Of a stretch of 64,000 nucleotides of DNA, positions 9,054-17,079 are shown piece after piece (positions within the stretch are counted from its first letter, which is position 1; every line of letters starts with the position of its first letter). Below the pieces are notes generated by a model. That model did not search any database. It was not told where the DNA came from and was given only the letters and a program-made list of their open reading frames with translations. The stretch spans positions 1 through 64,000 of the forward strand of contig CAZWPO010000016.1 of the NCBI GenBank assembly GCA_964635975.1. Reading direction: 5' to 3'. Source of the DNA: UBA5314 sp964635975 (GTDB lineage: Bacteria > Bacillota > Syntrophomonadia > Syntrophomonadales > Syntrophomonadaceae). The translations under genes and the position numbers were made by a program.

Positions 9054-9081
9054 GGAAACAAGGGGACGTCCCCTTGTTTCC
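9054..9081. repeat. 28-bp perfect palindrome (REP-like)
   Basis: Perfect dyad with arms GGAAACAAGGGGAC and its complement, no spacer. The core (GGGGACGTCCCC flanked by a GTTTCC-type end) matches the style of the repeats at 10141-10275, which suggests a dispersed family of short palindromes. It lies just upstream of the HD-GYP gene and artificially extends its open frame. Confidence 0.75.
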
Positions 9082-9412
9082 AGGGATAGCTAAAAAACAT
9101 TCTATAGATGAAAAGGAAAATGTCGAAATAAACAAGAAAATTAAGATATGTCAAATTAGGACGGAAAATAAATTGGGAACCAAAGTAATATGTATAGGCA
9201 GAAACGGAAATACCCTCAAGTGATATTTTAAGATGGATTCAATTCTTAACAATGATATGTGGTGAAGGAGGGATTGGCACGGTACTTTGATCGAGGCAAG
9301 CGTTTGAAATAGAGTTGAATCAAATGTTGTGGAAAGGTTATTAAAGCAGCCTCAATAGATGCCTGGTTGATGAAGAGAACTCAAATGAGAACTTAGTTTT
9401 GGAGGAATGTAC
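9082..9412. other. Intergenic region with a weak sigma-54-like site
   Basis: No gene is apparent. At 9277-9294 the sequence TTGGCACGGTACTTTGAT resembles a -24/-12 promoter (TGGCAC, 5-base spacer, TTTGA instead of TTGCA), about 120 bp ahead of the next gene. The -12 half lacks the usual GC, so this is only a candidate. Confidence 0.25.
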
Positions 9413-10135
9413 ATGAAGAGCAAAGTAGCCTATTTGTTAACAGGAATTCTGATTGGATCTTTATTATTTGGCTCAGTAGCAGTCTTTGCCGATCAAACAA
9501 TTAAACTAATAGTCAACGGACAGGTAATAAATTCTGATGTTTCCCCGCAGATAATAGACGGCAGGACTATGATTCCAGCCCGTGCTCTGGCGGAAGCATT
9601 AGGAGCAACTGTTTCTTGGGATGCATCACAAAACGCAGTAATTGTAACAAGTCAAGGTCAAAAGCCAGCCACAGTTTCATCTGGCAAGTCTATTGATCTG
9701 ACCTCACTGGAATATGCGGGCACAAATAATGCCAGTAGATTATACATAGATAAATTGAAGAACATGTTCACGGACAGAAAGTTCAAGATAGCTGGAAAAG
9801 AATACGATAAAGGCATCTGTCTGTCCGGCAGTTACGAAGAACCCTACATCGCCTACAATCTTCAATCAAATTATTCCAGGTTGACAGGATATTTTGGTAC
9901 TGAAGACGCCTGCCCCTATAATTCGTCACCATATCTCAATCAAGTTGTAATCTATGGGGATGATGTCAAGCTTTACGAAAGCGAAGGTTTGGCTAAAGGT
10001 GATGTACCGGTCTTTGTAGATATTAACGTAACCGGGGTTAATCAACTGAAGATTGTTTTCCGGGACGCCAATCCGAAACATGAGAATATTTATGTTTTCT
10101 CAGCTGTATTAGCTAACCCAAAACTATATCAATAG
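9413..10135 (+). CDS. Exported copper-amine-oxidase-N / NPCBM-like protein
   Basis: A 240-residue secreted protein. Residues 1-27 are a signal peptide (ending AVFAD). A copper amine oxidase N-terminal-like domain (about 28-80: IKLIVNGQVI, DGRTMIPARALAEALGATVSWD) is followed by an NPCBM-like carbohydrate-binding fold (about 95-238: YDKGICLSGSYEEPYIAYNLQ, RLTGYFGTED, QLKIVFRD). This pairing occurs in surface proteins of Clostridia and is thought to bind wall or extracellular glycans; there is no enzymatic domain. I chose ATG 9413, seven bases after GGAGG, over the ATG at 9407, which is too near the site. No partner gene is adjacent. Confidence 0.85.
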   Translation: MKSKVAYLLTGILIGSLLFGSVAVFADQTIKLIVNGQVINSDVSPQIIDGRTMIPARALAEALGATVSWDASQNAVIVTSQGQKPATVSSGKSIDLTSLEYAGTNNASRLYIDKLKNMFTDRKFKIAGKEYDKGICLSGSYEEPYIAYNLQSNYSRLTGYFGTEDACPYNSSPYLNQVVIYGDDVKLYESEGLAKGDVPVFVDINVTGVNQLKIVFRDANPKHENIYVFSAVLANPKLYQ

Positions 10136-10140
10136 TTGTA

Positions 10141-10275
10141 GGAAGCAAGGGGACGTTCCTTTTGCTTCCTCATTCCTTTTTGTGTTTTTCCGAAGGAAGC
10201 AGGGGGGAAGCAAAAGGAACGTCCCCCTGCTTCGGGGGGAAGCAAAAGGAACGTCCCCCTGCTTCGTTTCCACTT
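10141..10275. repeat. Cluster of REP-like repeats with a 32-bp tandem unit
   Basis: An imperfect inverted repeat at 10141-10169 (GGAAGCAAGG...TTTTGCTTCC) is followed, in the opposite orientation, by two direct copies of a 32-bp unit starting at 10202 and 10234 (GGGGGGAAGCAAAAGGAACG then TCCCCCTGCTTC). A partial third end (TTGCTTCCTGCTTCG) reaches about 10288. The copies are nearly identical, so the duplication looks recent. The array occupies the spacer between the surface protein and the aldo/keto reductase. Confidence 0.85.
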
Positions 10276-10359
10276 GCTTCCTGCTTCGATAAGCTATAAT
10301 AGTGAAAATAGGGATGGGAGAGCGCGTTCGCGAAAAGAGCAGACAGGGGGTATGTGATT

Positions 10360-11343
10360 ATGCAGATGCGCCGTTTGGGCAAAAATGGAGAGCTGGTTTC
10401 AGCTATAGGCCTGGGCTGTATGGGCATGAGCGAATTTTATGGAAAAGCTGATGATGCCCAGTCCAGGAGGACTATCTTGACGGCTCTGGATAATGGCATC
10501 AACATGCTGGATACTGCTGATATGTATGGCATGGGGCATAACGAGGAATTGATCGGCCGAACTCTAAAAGATTGGCACGGGGAGGCCTTTGTAGCCAGCA
10601 AATTTGGGATAGTACGTGAGCCGGGGAGCTATGAACGCACCATAAACGGGCGGCCCGAATATGTTAGGAAAGCCTGCGAAAACAGCTTGCGCCGCCTGAG
10701 GCGCGATCATATAGACCTCTATTACCTGCACCGCATCGACCACAGCATCCCGATAGAGGAGACAGTCGGCGCGATGTCAGACCTGGTTAAAAAGGGAATG
10801 GTACGCTATATAGGAATGTCCGAGGCATCAGCTGCCACCATCCGAAAAGCCCACAGGGTTCATCCCCTGGCCGCAGTGCAGAGCGAGTATTCTCTCTGGA
10901 CCCGGCATATAGAAAATGAGGTGCTGCCTGCGCTCCAGGAACTGGGCATAGCCCTGGTCGCTTACAGCCCTCTGGGGAGAGGCTTCCTTACCGGAGCCCT
11001 TGATAAAGATGCACTTCAGGAAAACGATTTTCGTAAATCTGTGCCCCGCCTGCAGGGCGACAATTATGAGCATAATCTAGGGTTGGTGCAGCGCCTGCAG
11101 AAGCTGGCTCAGGAGAGAGGCATCGTACTGCCTAAACTCAGCCTATCCTGGGTCTTAAACAAAGGTGAGGATATTATACCCATTCCCGGGACCAGACACG
11201 TGAACCACTTACTTGATAACATTCAGGCTATCGATGTCAGGCTATCGGCGATGGAACTAGCGGAAATAGAAGCGGTTTTTCCCATCGGGCATGTAAAAGG
11301 AGAACGTTACCCGTTAGCGGGAATGGTGGGTATCGAGGAATAA
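10360..11343 (+). CDS. Aldo/keto reductase
   Basis: A 327-residue NAD(P)H-dependent oxidoreductase of the aldo/keto reductase superfamily. The N-terminus RRLGKNGELVSAIGLGCMGMS, the catalytic Asp/Tyr in DTADMYGMGHNEELIG, the Lys in ASKFG and the His in YYLHRID are present, as is the C-terminal cofactor segment IPIPGTRHVNHLLDNI. It resembles the AKR13-type reductases (YajO/YhdN group) that reduce aldehydes and ketones; the natural substrate is not evident. The ATG at 10360 follows AGGGGG; a GTG six bases upstream is possible. No operon partner. Confidence 0.9.
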   Translation: MQMRRLGKNGELVSAIGLGCMGMSEFYGKADDAQSRRTILTALDNGINMLDTADMYGMGHNEELIGRTLKDWHGEAFVASKFGIVREPGSYERTINGRPEYVRKACENSLRRLRRDHIDLYYLHRIDHSIPIEETVGAMSDLVKKGMVRYIGMSEASAATIRKAHRVHPLAAVQSEYSLWTRHIENEVLPALQELGIALVAYSPLGRGFLTGALDKDALQENDFRKSVPRLQGDNYEHNLGLVQRLQKLAQERGIVLPKLSLSWVLNKGEDIIPIPGTRHVNHLLDNIQAIDVRLSAMELAEIEAVFPIGHVKGERYPLAGMVGIEE

Positions 11344-11457
11344 TTAAGCTTTCAGACTAATTTTTGCCACCAAATGAAGCGATATATTATATAATCATGG
11401 TATATGAGGCTTTAAGCCGTTGGCTTAATGAATAATTGCCACAGGGAGGTTATCCGC

Positions 11458-11973
11458 TTGGCAGATGTTTTCTCGAGCTTTTTCAGTCGCCTGACGCTGG
11501 TCAGATTGATGGAAGCCCTGGTATCGGCTTCCCGGATTAAGCACACTGCTCAAACCGTATCCTCAGGTACTGCCATCGCAAATCATTCCCCCACTTCTTT
11601 TGATGAAATAATTAAAAAAGCAAGCAAAAAATTTGGTGTTGATGAACAGGTAATTGCTGCTGTAATTAATCAGGAATCTAGTTTTGACCGTACCGCAGTA
11701 TCCAGCGCCGGAGCCCAGGGGCTGATGCAGCTTATGCCGGCGACTGCTGAATCGCTGGGGGTCGACAATCCCTTCGACGCCGAACAGAACATCATGGCTG
11801 GAACCAAATACCTGCGCCAGAAGCTGGACGAGTTCGGAGGCAGCCTTCCTTTAGCTCTGGCCGCCTACAACGCGGGCTCCGGAGCCGTCAATAAATACGG
11901 CGGCATACCGCCCTACAAAGAGACCCAGAATTACGTGTCAAAGGTGATGAAATCGATAGACTACCGGGCTTGA
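11458..11973 (+). CDS. Lytic transglycosylase (SLT domain)
   Basis: A protein of about 171 residues with a C-terminal SLT lysozyme-like domain: catalytic Glu in AAVINQESSFD, then SSAGAQGLMQLMPATAE, NIMAGTKYLRQKL and LALAAYNAGSGAV. These motifs define soluble lytic transglycosylases, which cleave the MurNAc-GlcNAc bond with anhydro-sugar formation. I placed the start at TTG 11458 behind GGGAGGTT (7-base spacing). The first 50 residues are amphipathic with no clear signal peptide, so export may be non-classical or sporulation-related. Confidence 0.85.
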   Translation: MADVFSSFFSRLTLVRLMEALVSASRIKHTAQTVSSGTAIANHSPTSFDEIIKKASKKFGVDEQVIAAVINQESSFDRTAVSSAGAQGLMQLMPATAESLGVDNPFDAEQNIMAGTKYLRQKLDEFGGSLPLALAAYNAGSGAVNKYGGIPPYKETQNYVSKVMKSIDYRA

Positions 11974-12006
11974 GAAGCCTAAAATATTAACGATTACCGA
12001 AAGTTG

Positions 12007-13206
12007 CTACCATTCTCCCTGCACCTCACCATAGCGGTGGTCGGCGGAAAAGTCGGCTTTGTCGAAGTAGTTGCCGTTGCTGCCGAAGGTGGTGTCCACA
12101 TTTATCCAGCGTTTCTCTTCACTGCAGTAGACCTGGTTCCAGGCGTGGTCTCCCCAGGAGATCCCACTGTAGCCCAATCCGGTAACCAGACGCACTTTCA
12201 GGCCAACCGCCCGGCACATGGAAATGTAAAGGCTAGAGTAATCAAAGCAAATGCCGCTACGGGTGTCGAATGCTACCAGGGAGCCGGAAGCTATGCCGCT
12301 GGTGTCCCGGCTGATTCGGGCCGCTTTGTCGGAGTCATATTCCAGGTTCTGGCTTACCCAGCGGTATATGTGATAGGCTTTGGCTTTGCTGGTGGTGTCG
12401 CCAGCGGTTATATCGCGGGCTGTCTCATCGATCTCAGGGCTGGATCTGATGGCCTGGTCCAGGGTGACTCCATTAAAGTATTCGATTACCCGGCCGCTGA
12501 TGGGCTTGCGGGTGGGATCGGGAATGCCCTTTTCCAGTGAGGGCAGGATAAAATCTGCAGTTCTGGCGAATGAATCATTGACTATGACCGGTATCTTTTT
12601 GGCCAGGTTGGAATTGAGCGCCGGATAGAGCGCGTCCCTATACAGAGCCTGATAAGTATGGGATTCGTTCATCCACTTTGCCAGCACTGGTGACGGATAA
12701 TAATAGGAGATGAAATTGAGCAGGAGACCGGCGATGAGAAGGAGGAAGGCGGCCCGGGGAAGCTGCACCAGGGAACCAATAATCCCCCTGCTTACCTTGC
12801 CCCGCTTGCTCATGAAGGAAGACAATGAATCGGCCAGGGGCCCAAAAAGATGATCAAACAGCGCTCCGTTTATCAACCTGATGATCTCGATCAGGATCAA
12901 AAATATTATCGGCACCACTATAATGTAGATGAAAACATCCTGCCCGTACAGAAAAATCCTGATGTTCTCTGGAATCCAGTTATATATCTGCTGGAAAATG
13001 CCAGGCTGGTGGTCGAAGAATATTTTTTTAGTGAGCAGTACGGAGGCATATAATCCCAGCAGGATGCCCAGGGTATCCAGAAATGCCCAAAGCCTTTCAT
13101 GAATGCCGGCTCTGGAGAAGCGTTCAAACGCGCCCATAATAAGTGGAACTACCAGTATAGCTAGTAGAGCTGCGCTCACCGGATTTATATCTGACAAAAC
13201 CATCAT
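12007..13206 (-). CDS. Membrane-anchored transglutaminase-like protein
   Basis: A 399-residue protein with three or four hydrophobic segments in its first 175 residues (DINPVSAALLAILVVPLI, LLGLYASVLLT, FIYIIVVPIIFLILIEII, FLLLIAGLLLNFISYYY), a layout like CvpA-type membrane domains. An extracytoplasmic transglutaminase-like core follows with the triad visible: Cys in RSGICFDYSSLY, His in WGDHAWNQVY and Asp in WINVDTTFG. Similar domains act as peptidases or cross-linkers; the substrate is unknown. It converges on the transglycosylase gene, 33 bp away, which could hint at a shared cell-wall role. Confidence 0.8.
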   Translation of the reverse strand: MMVLSDINPVSAALLAILVVPLIMGAFERFSRAGIHERLWAFLDTLGILLGLYASVLLTKKIFFDHQPGIFQQIYNWIPENIRIFLYGQDVFIYIIVVPIIFLILIEIIRLINGALFDHLFGPLADSLSSFMSKRGKVSRGIIGSLVQLPRAAFLLLIAGLLLNFISYYYPSPVLAKWMNESHTYQALYRDALYPALNSNLAKKIPVIVNDSFARTADFILPSLEKGIPDPTRKPISGRVIEYFNGVTLDQAIRSSPEIDETARDITAGDTTSKAKAYHIYRWVSQNLEYDSDKAARISRDTSGIASGSLVAFDTRSGICFDYSSLYISMCRAVGLKVRLVTGLGYSGISWGDHAWNQVYCSEEKRWINVDTTFGSNGNYFDKADFSADHRYGEVQGEW

Positions 13207-13618
13207 TCCTGTTCAATAAGTTTCCCCTTATATTATACCGGCATGTTTTTAAAAATCACCTGTTCATTTTGGACCGCCTGCTTGAAGGATTCAAGAAAGG
13301 CTATAACAAAGATTAGAAAAAGGGAAATGCAAGCGGATTATGCTTAAAATGGCTCAGGAAGTGGCCCGGTCTACTTATCTGTCCGCAAAAAAATATTTCT
13401 TTTGTTCATGTTTATAAATCTGAAAATATAGATATAATATGCCGCATATCAATAACGGCAGTAGGGGCAGGATTAATTGTCACGTGAAAATGATAACTAA
13501 TATTTCTACTGCCTGTAAGACTGGTAAAATTAGAAATGATGAGATATATAGGCAAAGGAGGATTTCACCATTTAATCCAGAAAAAGATAGATAACTTCCT
13601 GATAGGGGGTGGAATTAG
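13207..13618. other. Intergenic region, no gene seen
   Basis: AT-rich spacer between divergent genes. It contains ATATAATATG near 13435 and an isolated AAAGGAGG at 13555-13562 not followed by a start codon within 15 bases. No stable hairpin or conserved small ORF. Confidence 0.5.
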
Positions 13619-13900
13619 GTGAAAAGTGGAATGGGCTTAAGCATTTTGCTTTTATACCTGCTTATTATCAATACGGTTTGTTATTTTCTGTTCTTCTGGG
13701 ATAAACGAATGGCCACCCGCGGTCGTCGGCGTATTCCCGAGCGGCGTTTGTTCCTGATCGGATTTTTAGGAGGCGCGCTGGGAGGCCTGTTGGCCATGTA
13801 TATGTTCCGCCACAAGACCCTGCATCGCAAATTTAAGCTGGGATTTCCGGTCATTATCATACTCCATCTCTCTGTTCTATATCTGCTATTTCGATACTAA
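13619..13900 (+). CDS. DUF1294 membrane protein
   Basis: A 93-residue integral membrane protein of the DUF1294 family. Signature residues are FFWDKRMA near residue 25, RRRIPERRLFLIGFLGGALGGLLAM, then FRHKTLHRKF ahead of the last hydrophobic helix. Three membrane segments are predicted by eye. The function of the family is unknown. The start is GTG with GGGGGTGG upstream; an internal ATG four codons later is also possible. Confidence 0.85.
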   Translation: MKSGMGLSILLLYLLIINTVCYFLFFWDKRMATRGRRRIPERRLFLIGFLGGALGGLLAMYMFRHKTLHRKFKLGFPVIIILHLSVLYLLFRY

Positions 13901-13999
13901 GATCAGTTTGACCGTCGCCAAATAACTCCAGGGATAATATGACTTATTTTTGCCTGAAGGTAGCAAACTATAGGCAAATGTATTTATGGGAGTGATTAT

Positions 14000-15559
14000 G
14001 TGACCGGTCAAGTAATAGGATTTAGCAATCTCCCCAGCCCCTACTGGATAGCATCAACACCACCTACTGATTACCCGAGTCTGGAAAGTGATATCGAGGT
14101 CGATGTGGCCATCATCGGCGGGGGAATGGTGGGGATTACTCTGGGATATCTGCTGTCCCAGGAGAACATTAAGGCAGCGATCATCGAAGCGGACCGGATT
14201 TTGCAGGGCACCACCGGGCATACCACCGCCAAGATAACTTCACAGCATTCATTAATCTACGCCCGTTTGAAGAAAGACTGGGGTCATGACCTGGCCCGCC
14301 AATATGCCGAGGCAAATGAGACAGCCATCCATATGATAAATAATATTGCCGAGGATGAGAAGATAAGCTGTGATTTCCTGTGGAGGCCGGCTTTTGTATA
14401 TACCCAGCAGGATAAATATATTAAGCAGATCGAAGATGAAAGCGAAGCTGCCGATAGTCTGGGTATAAATTCTACTTTTCTGGAGGAGACCCCGTTGCCT
14501 TTTCGGGTGAAAGCGGCGGTGCGTTTTGACCACCAGGCCCAATTCCATCCGCTAAAATTCTTAAAACCGCTTGCTGAGAAATTCGTAGAAAACGGCGGAC
14601 AGATCTATGAGGATACCCATGCCATTGAGATCGAAGAAGGCAGCCGAAATGTTGTAAACACCAGCCAGGGCCACAAGATCAAGGCTTCCAAAGTCGTGAT
14701 CGCCACCCATTACCCGTTTTTTGACGGCGGTGGTCTGTACTTCTCCAGAATCTGGGCGGAGCGGTCATATATAATAGGTCTGACTATGGAGGGGAAATTT
14801 CCCCCCGGCATGTATATCAATGCGGAAACCCCCAGCCGCTCACTGCGCGCACAGAAAAGCGAGGAGGGTGAGCTGGTCTTGATCGGGGGTGAACACCACA
14901 AAACCGGGCAGAGCAGGAACACTAACCTGCATTACAGCAATCTGATCGAATTTGCCCGGCAGACTTTCCCAGTGAAGGAAGTCCGTTACCGATGGTCGAC
15001 CCAGGATTGCATGACATTGGATGGTCTTCCCTATGTGGGCAACATAACTTCCCGGACCCCGGATATATACGTGGCAACCGGTTTTCAAAAATGGGGTATG
15101 ACCAACAGCCTGGCCGCCTCAATGATAATTCGGGACTTAATAAGCCTCAATGACAGTCCTTGGAAGGAGATATACAGCCCCTCCCGCTCGACCACAGCGT
15201 CTTCGATCGTCAATTTCATTACCCAGAATGCCAATGTTGCGAAAAACTACGTAGCGGGCAAAATCGAGCCGGCGCTTGAGAATGTAGAGATTGAAAAAGG
15301 CCAGGCTGCGGTGGTCAATGTTGACGGCCAGAAGATGGGGGCTTTCAAGGATGACCAGGGCAGGATCCATATGGTGGACATAACCTGTCCCCACGTGGGT
15401 TGTGAACTGGAGTTCAACACTGCCGAGCGTTCATGGGACTGCCCCTGCCATGGGTCGCGTTTTACCTATGAAGGTGATATCATCGAGGGGCCTGCTCAGT
15501 ACTGCTTAAGCCATATCGAGCAGGGCAAGAATCCGGTGGATCCGCATGTATTTCAGTGA
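14000..15559 (+). CDS. FAD-dependent oxidoreductase with C-terminal Rieske domain
   Basis: A 519-residue fusion. The N-terminal part is a DAO-type FAD enzyme with the dinucleotide motif VAIIGGGMVGITLGYLL near residue 35 and a second FAD contact in YVATGFQKWGMTNS near residue 360. The last 90 residues are a Rieske [2Fe-2S] domain with CPHVGC and CPCHGSRF as cluster ligands (two Cys, two His). The architecture equals YhfW-type proteins of Bacillus; substrates are not established. GTG start at 14000 behind GGGAGTG. It ends directly against the stop of the convergent FIST gene, with no base between them. Confidence 0.9.
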   Translation: MTGQVIGFSNLPSPYWIASTPPTDYPSLESDIEVDVAIIGGGMVGITLGYLLSQENIKAAIIEADRILQGTTGHTTAKITSQHSLIYARLKKDWGHDLARQYAEANETAIHMINNIAEDEKISCDFLWRPAFVYTQQDKYIKQIEDESEAADSLGINSTFLEETPLPFRVKAAVRFDHQAQFHPLKFLKPLAEKFVENGGQIYEDTHAIEIEEGSRNVVNTSQGHKIKASKVVIATHYPFFDGGGLYFSRIWAERSYIIGLTMEGKFPPGMYINAETPSRSLRAQKSEEGELVLIGGEHHKTGQSRNTNLHYSNLIEFARQTFPVKEVRYRWSTQDCMTLDGLPYVGNITSRTPDIYVATGFQKWGMTNSLAASMIIRDLISLNDSPWKEIYSPSRSTTASSIVNFITQNANVAKNYVAGKIEPALENVEIEKGQAAVVNVDGQKMGAFKDDQGRIHMVDITCPHVGCELEFNTAERSWDCPCHGSRFTYEGDIIEGPAQYCLSHIEQGKNPVDPHVFQ

Positions 15560-16969
15560 TCAGCGGCTGACTTTCAGCTCATTATAGAGTTCATCAATGT
15601 AATTCATGGCCTGCTCTGTCTCCCCAAGAATGATAAGGCCGTACAGGGTATGAAGGTGGTTGATGAAATCATGACGCTGGCTTTCCAGGTCATTGCCGCG
15701 TGTATTTAGTTCAACGGTAACTTTTCCGATCAGATTGGTCAGGGCTATCAATGTGCCCCGACTATTCTGGGTGTCCAGGTCGGCGGAAGAATAGACGCTT
15801 TCTGATGCCGGGGCAAAATGCTGGCTTTCGATCTGGATGCAATCATCCGGATCGCTGCTTTTCTCAGACAGTGCTACTATCGTCATGGTATGGTTCAAAA
15901 ACTGGTTCCTGCGGTTGGCATGAAAAAACTCCCCGGCTGTAAAGAAACCTGCGGTTGGAGCGATTCGCTGCAGCGGCAGGGTTTCGATCTCAGCCATTTC
16001 ACATAACAGGCTTCTCCTGGCAGCGCAGGAGTATACGAAGATGCTCTCCACCGGAGACTGTTTTATTCTCTGCATCAATCTAGCGTGTTTTTCCCTGATA
16101 AGGTTGATATGGCCAAAGCTAAAGCGAACTTTTTCTCCCTGGTCTATATCCCCGAAGAAAAGCAGCGAATCATCTTCGAAGTGCCGGAAAGCTACCCGGG
16201 CGATCAACAGGTCATCCTTCTGTATAACCAGGGGGAACTCAACGATATCCATGACATGGAATGTTTCATCGGCGCCCAGGTAACGGCGGTAAACCTGGTA
16301 GGCCGGTAGATTGTCGATGCTGTAGACGCGCGGGCCGTCAGCACTGGTGACCGTCAATTCTTTGCCGATGGGCTGCCAGCCCAGGTGGCTGTGCCTGGTG
16401 ACAGTTAGATCTTCTCCGTAAAGAACAGCCCCGGCGACACCGCTGTCAGTGCATTCTTCGTTGGCCAGGACGAAAGTTTGAAAAGAATAAAAGTTGTTGC
16501 CAGCGTTGCCGCCGGCAACTGGCAGGTCAGGATTTATCGATTCCGCACCATTGAGAAGCTGGGTGGCATTGACCGTGTGAGATGTCGAAAACATGATCAA
16601 AATTCCGGCCGGATGGCAGTCAAGCTTCCCGGCGAATGAACGACCCAGATCAAAATCGCTCAGTCCGGCTTTCTCAACCAGCGCTGCTTTTACCCCGGTG
16701 CTGTTAAAGACAGAAAAGGAGATGACGGTTCTCAAGCCGCTGATGGCGCCGTCCATTATCTCCCCATTGGTGGTAGCGCCGATAACCTGAGCACCGGGGA
16801 TCAACTGGCGTATCTGCCTGGCAACGCTTATTAAAAAATCCCTGTCGCAAAGACCAGAAAAAATCTGGGCCAGGACGGATGGCCTGCCTCGCAGCAGTAT
16901 GCCGTGATGGGCTTGAACGAAGTTATTTAGATCATCGTGATCGTTATAATAGGTGTTGATGGTCCTCAC
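15560..16969 (-). CDS. FIST-domain sensor with SpoB-like H-box but no ATPase domain
   Basis: A protein of about 469 residues: FIST_N (about 20-195), FIST_C (about 200-350), then a C-terminal segment ESQRHDFINHLHTLYGLIIL that matches the phosphoacceptor helix hairpin of the SpoB/CitA-like kinase class. It stops after that hairpin, so the HATPase domain of its neighbour is missing. FIST domains are thought to bind small ligands. I set the start at GTG 16969, behind CGGGGGAAC, by analogy with the paralogue, whose own start falls at the same place; a longer frame to 17002 lacks a site. It may act as a phosphotransfer or regulatory partner. Confidence 0.8.
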   Translation of the reverse strand: MRTINTYYNDHDDLNNFVQAHHGILLRGRPSVLAQIFSGLCDRDFLISVARQIRQLIPGAQVIGATTNGEIMDGAISGLRTVISFSVFNSTGVKAALVEKAGLSDFDLGRSFAGKLDCHPAGILIMFSTSHTVNATQLLNGAESINPDLPVAGGNAGNNFYSFQTFVLANEECTDSGVAGAVLYGEDLTVTRHSHLGWQPIGKELTVTSADGPRVYSIDNLPAYQVYRRYLGADETFHVMDIVEFPLVIQKDDLLIARVAFRHFEDDSLLFFGDIDQGEKVRFSFGHINLIREKHARLMQRIKQSPVESIFVYSCAARRSLLCEMAEIETLPLQRIAPTAGFFTAGEFFHANRRNQFLNHTMTIVALSEKSSDPDDCIQIESQHFAPASESVYSSADLDTQNSRGTLIALTNLIGKVTVELNTRGNDLESQRHDFINHLHTLYGLIILGETEQAMNYIDELYNELKVSR

Positions 16970-17079
16970 TTGTTCCCCCGAAAGAATAAAATGTTTATGC
17001 ATAGATCAATGAAGACTGTCTAACCGGTGGTCATGTGCAGCAAATTTGCTTAGTGCAAAGAGGTGCAGACAGGGCCAGT

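Noticed and set aside
8980..9135. N-terminal extension of the HD-GYP protein
   Set aside because: It would translate the REP palindrome and has no ribosome site; GTG 8979 has GGAGAGGAGG in the correct place.
10141..10275. CRISPR array
   Set aside because: The 32-bp units are directly adjacent, with no unique spacers, and are themselves palindromic; they fit REP-like elements.
12004..12540. Plus-strand frame opposite the transglutaminase-like gene
   Set aside because: Gly/Val/Ala-rich shadow of the real minus-strand gene with its Cys-His-Asp triad.
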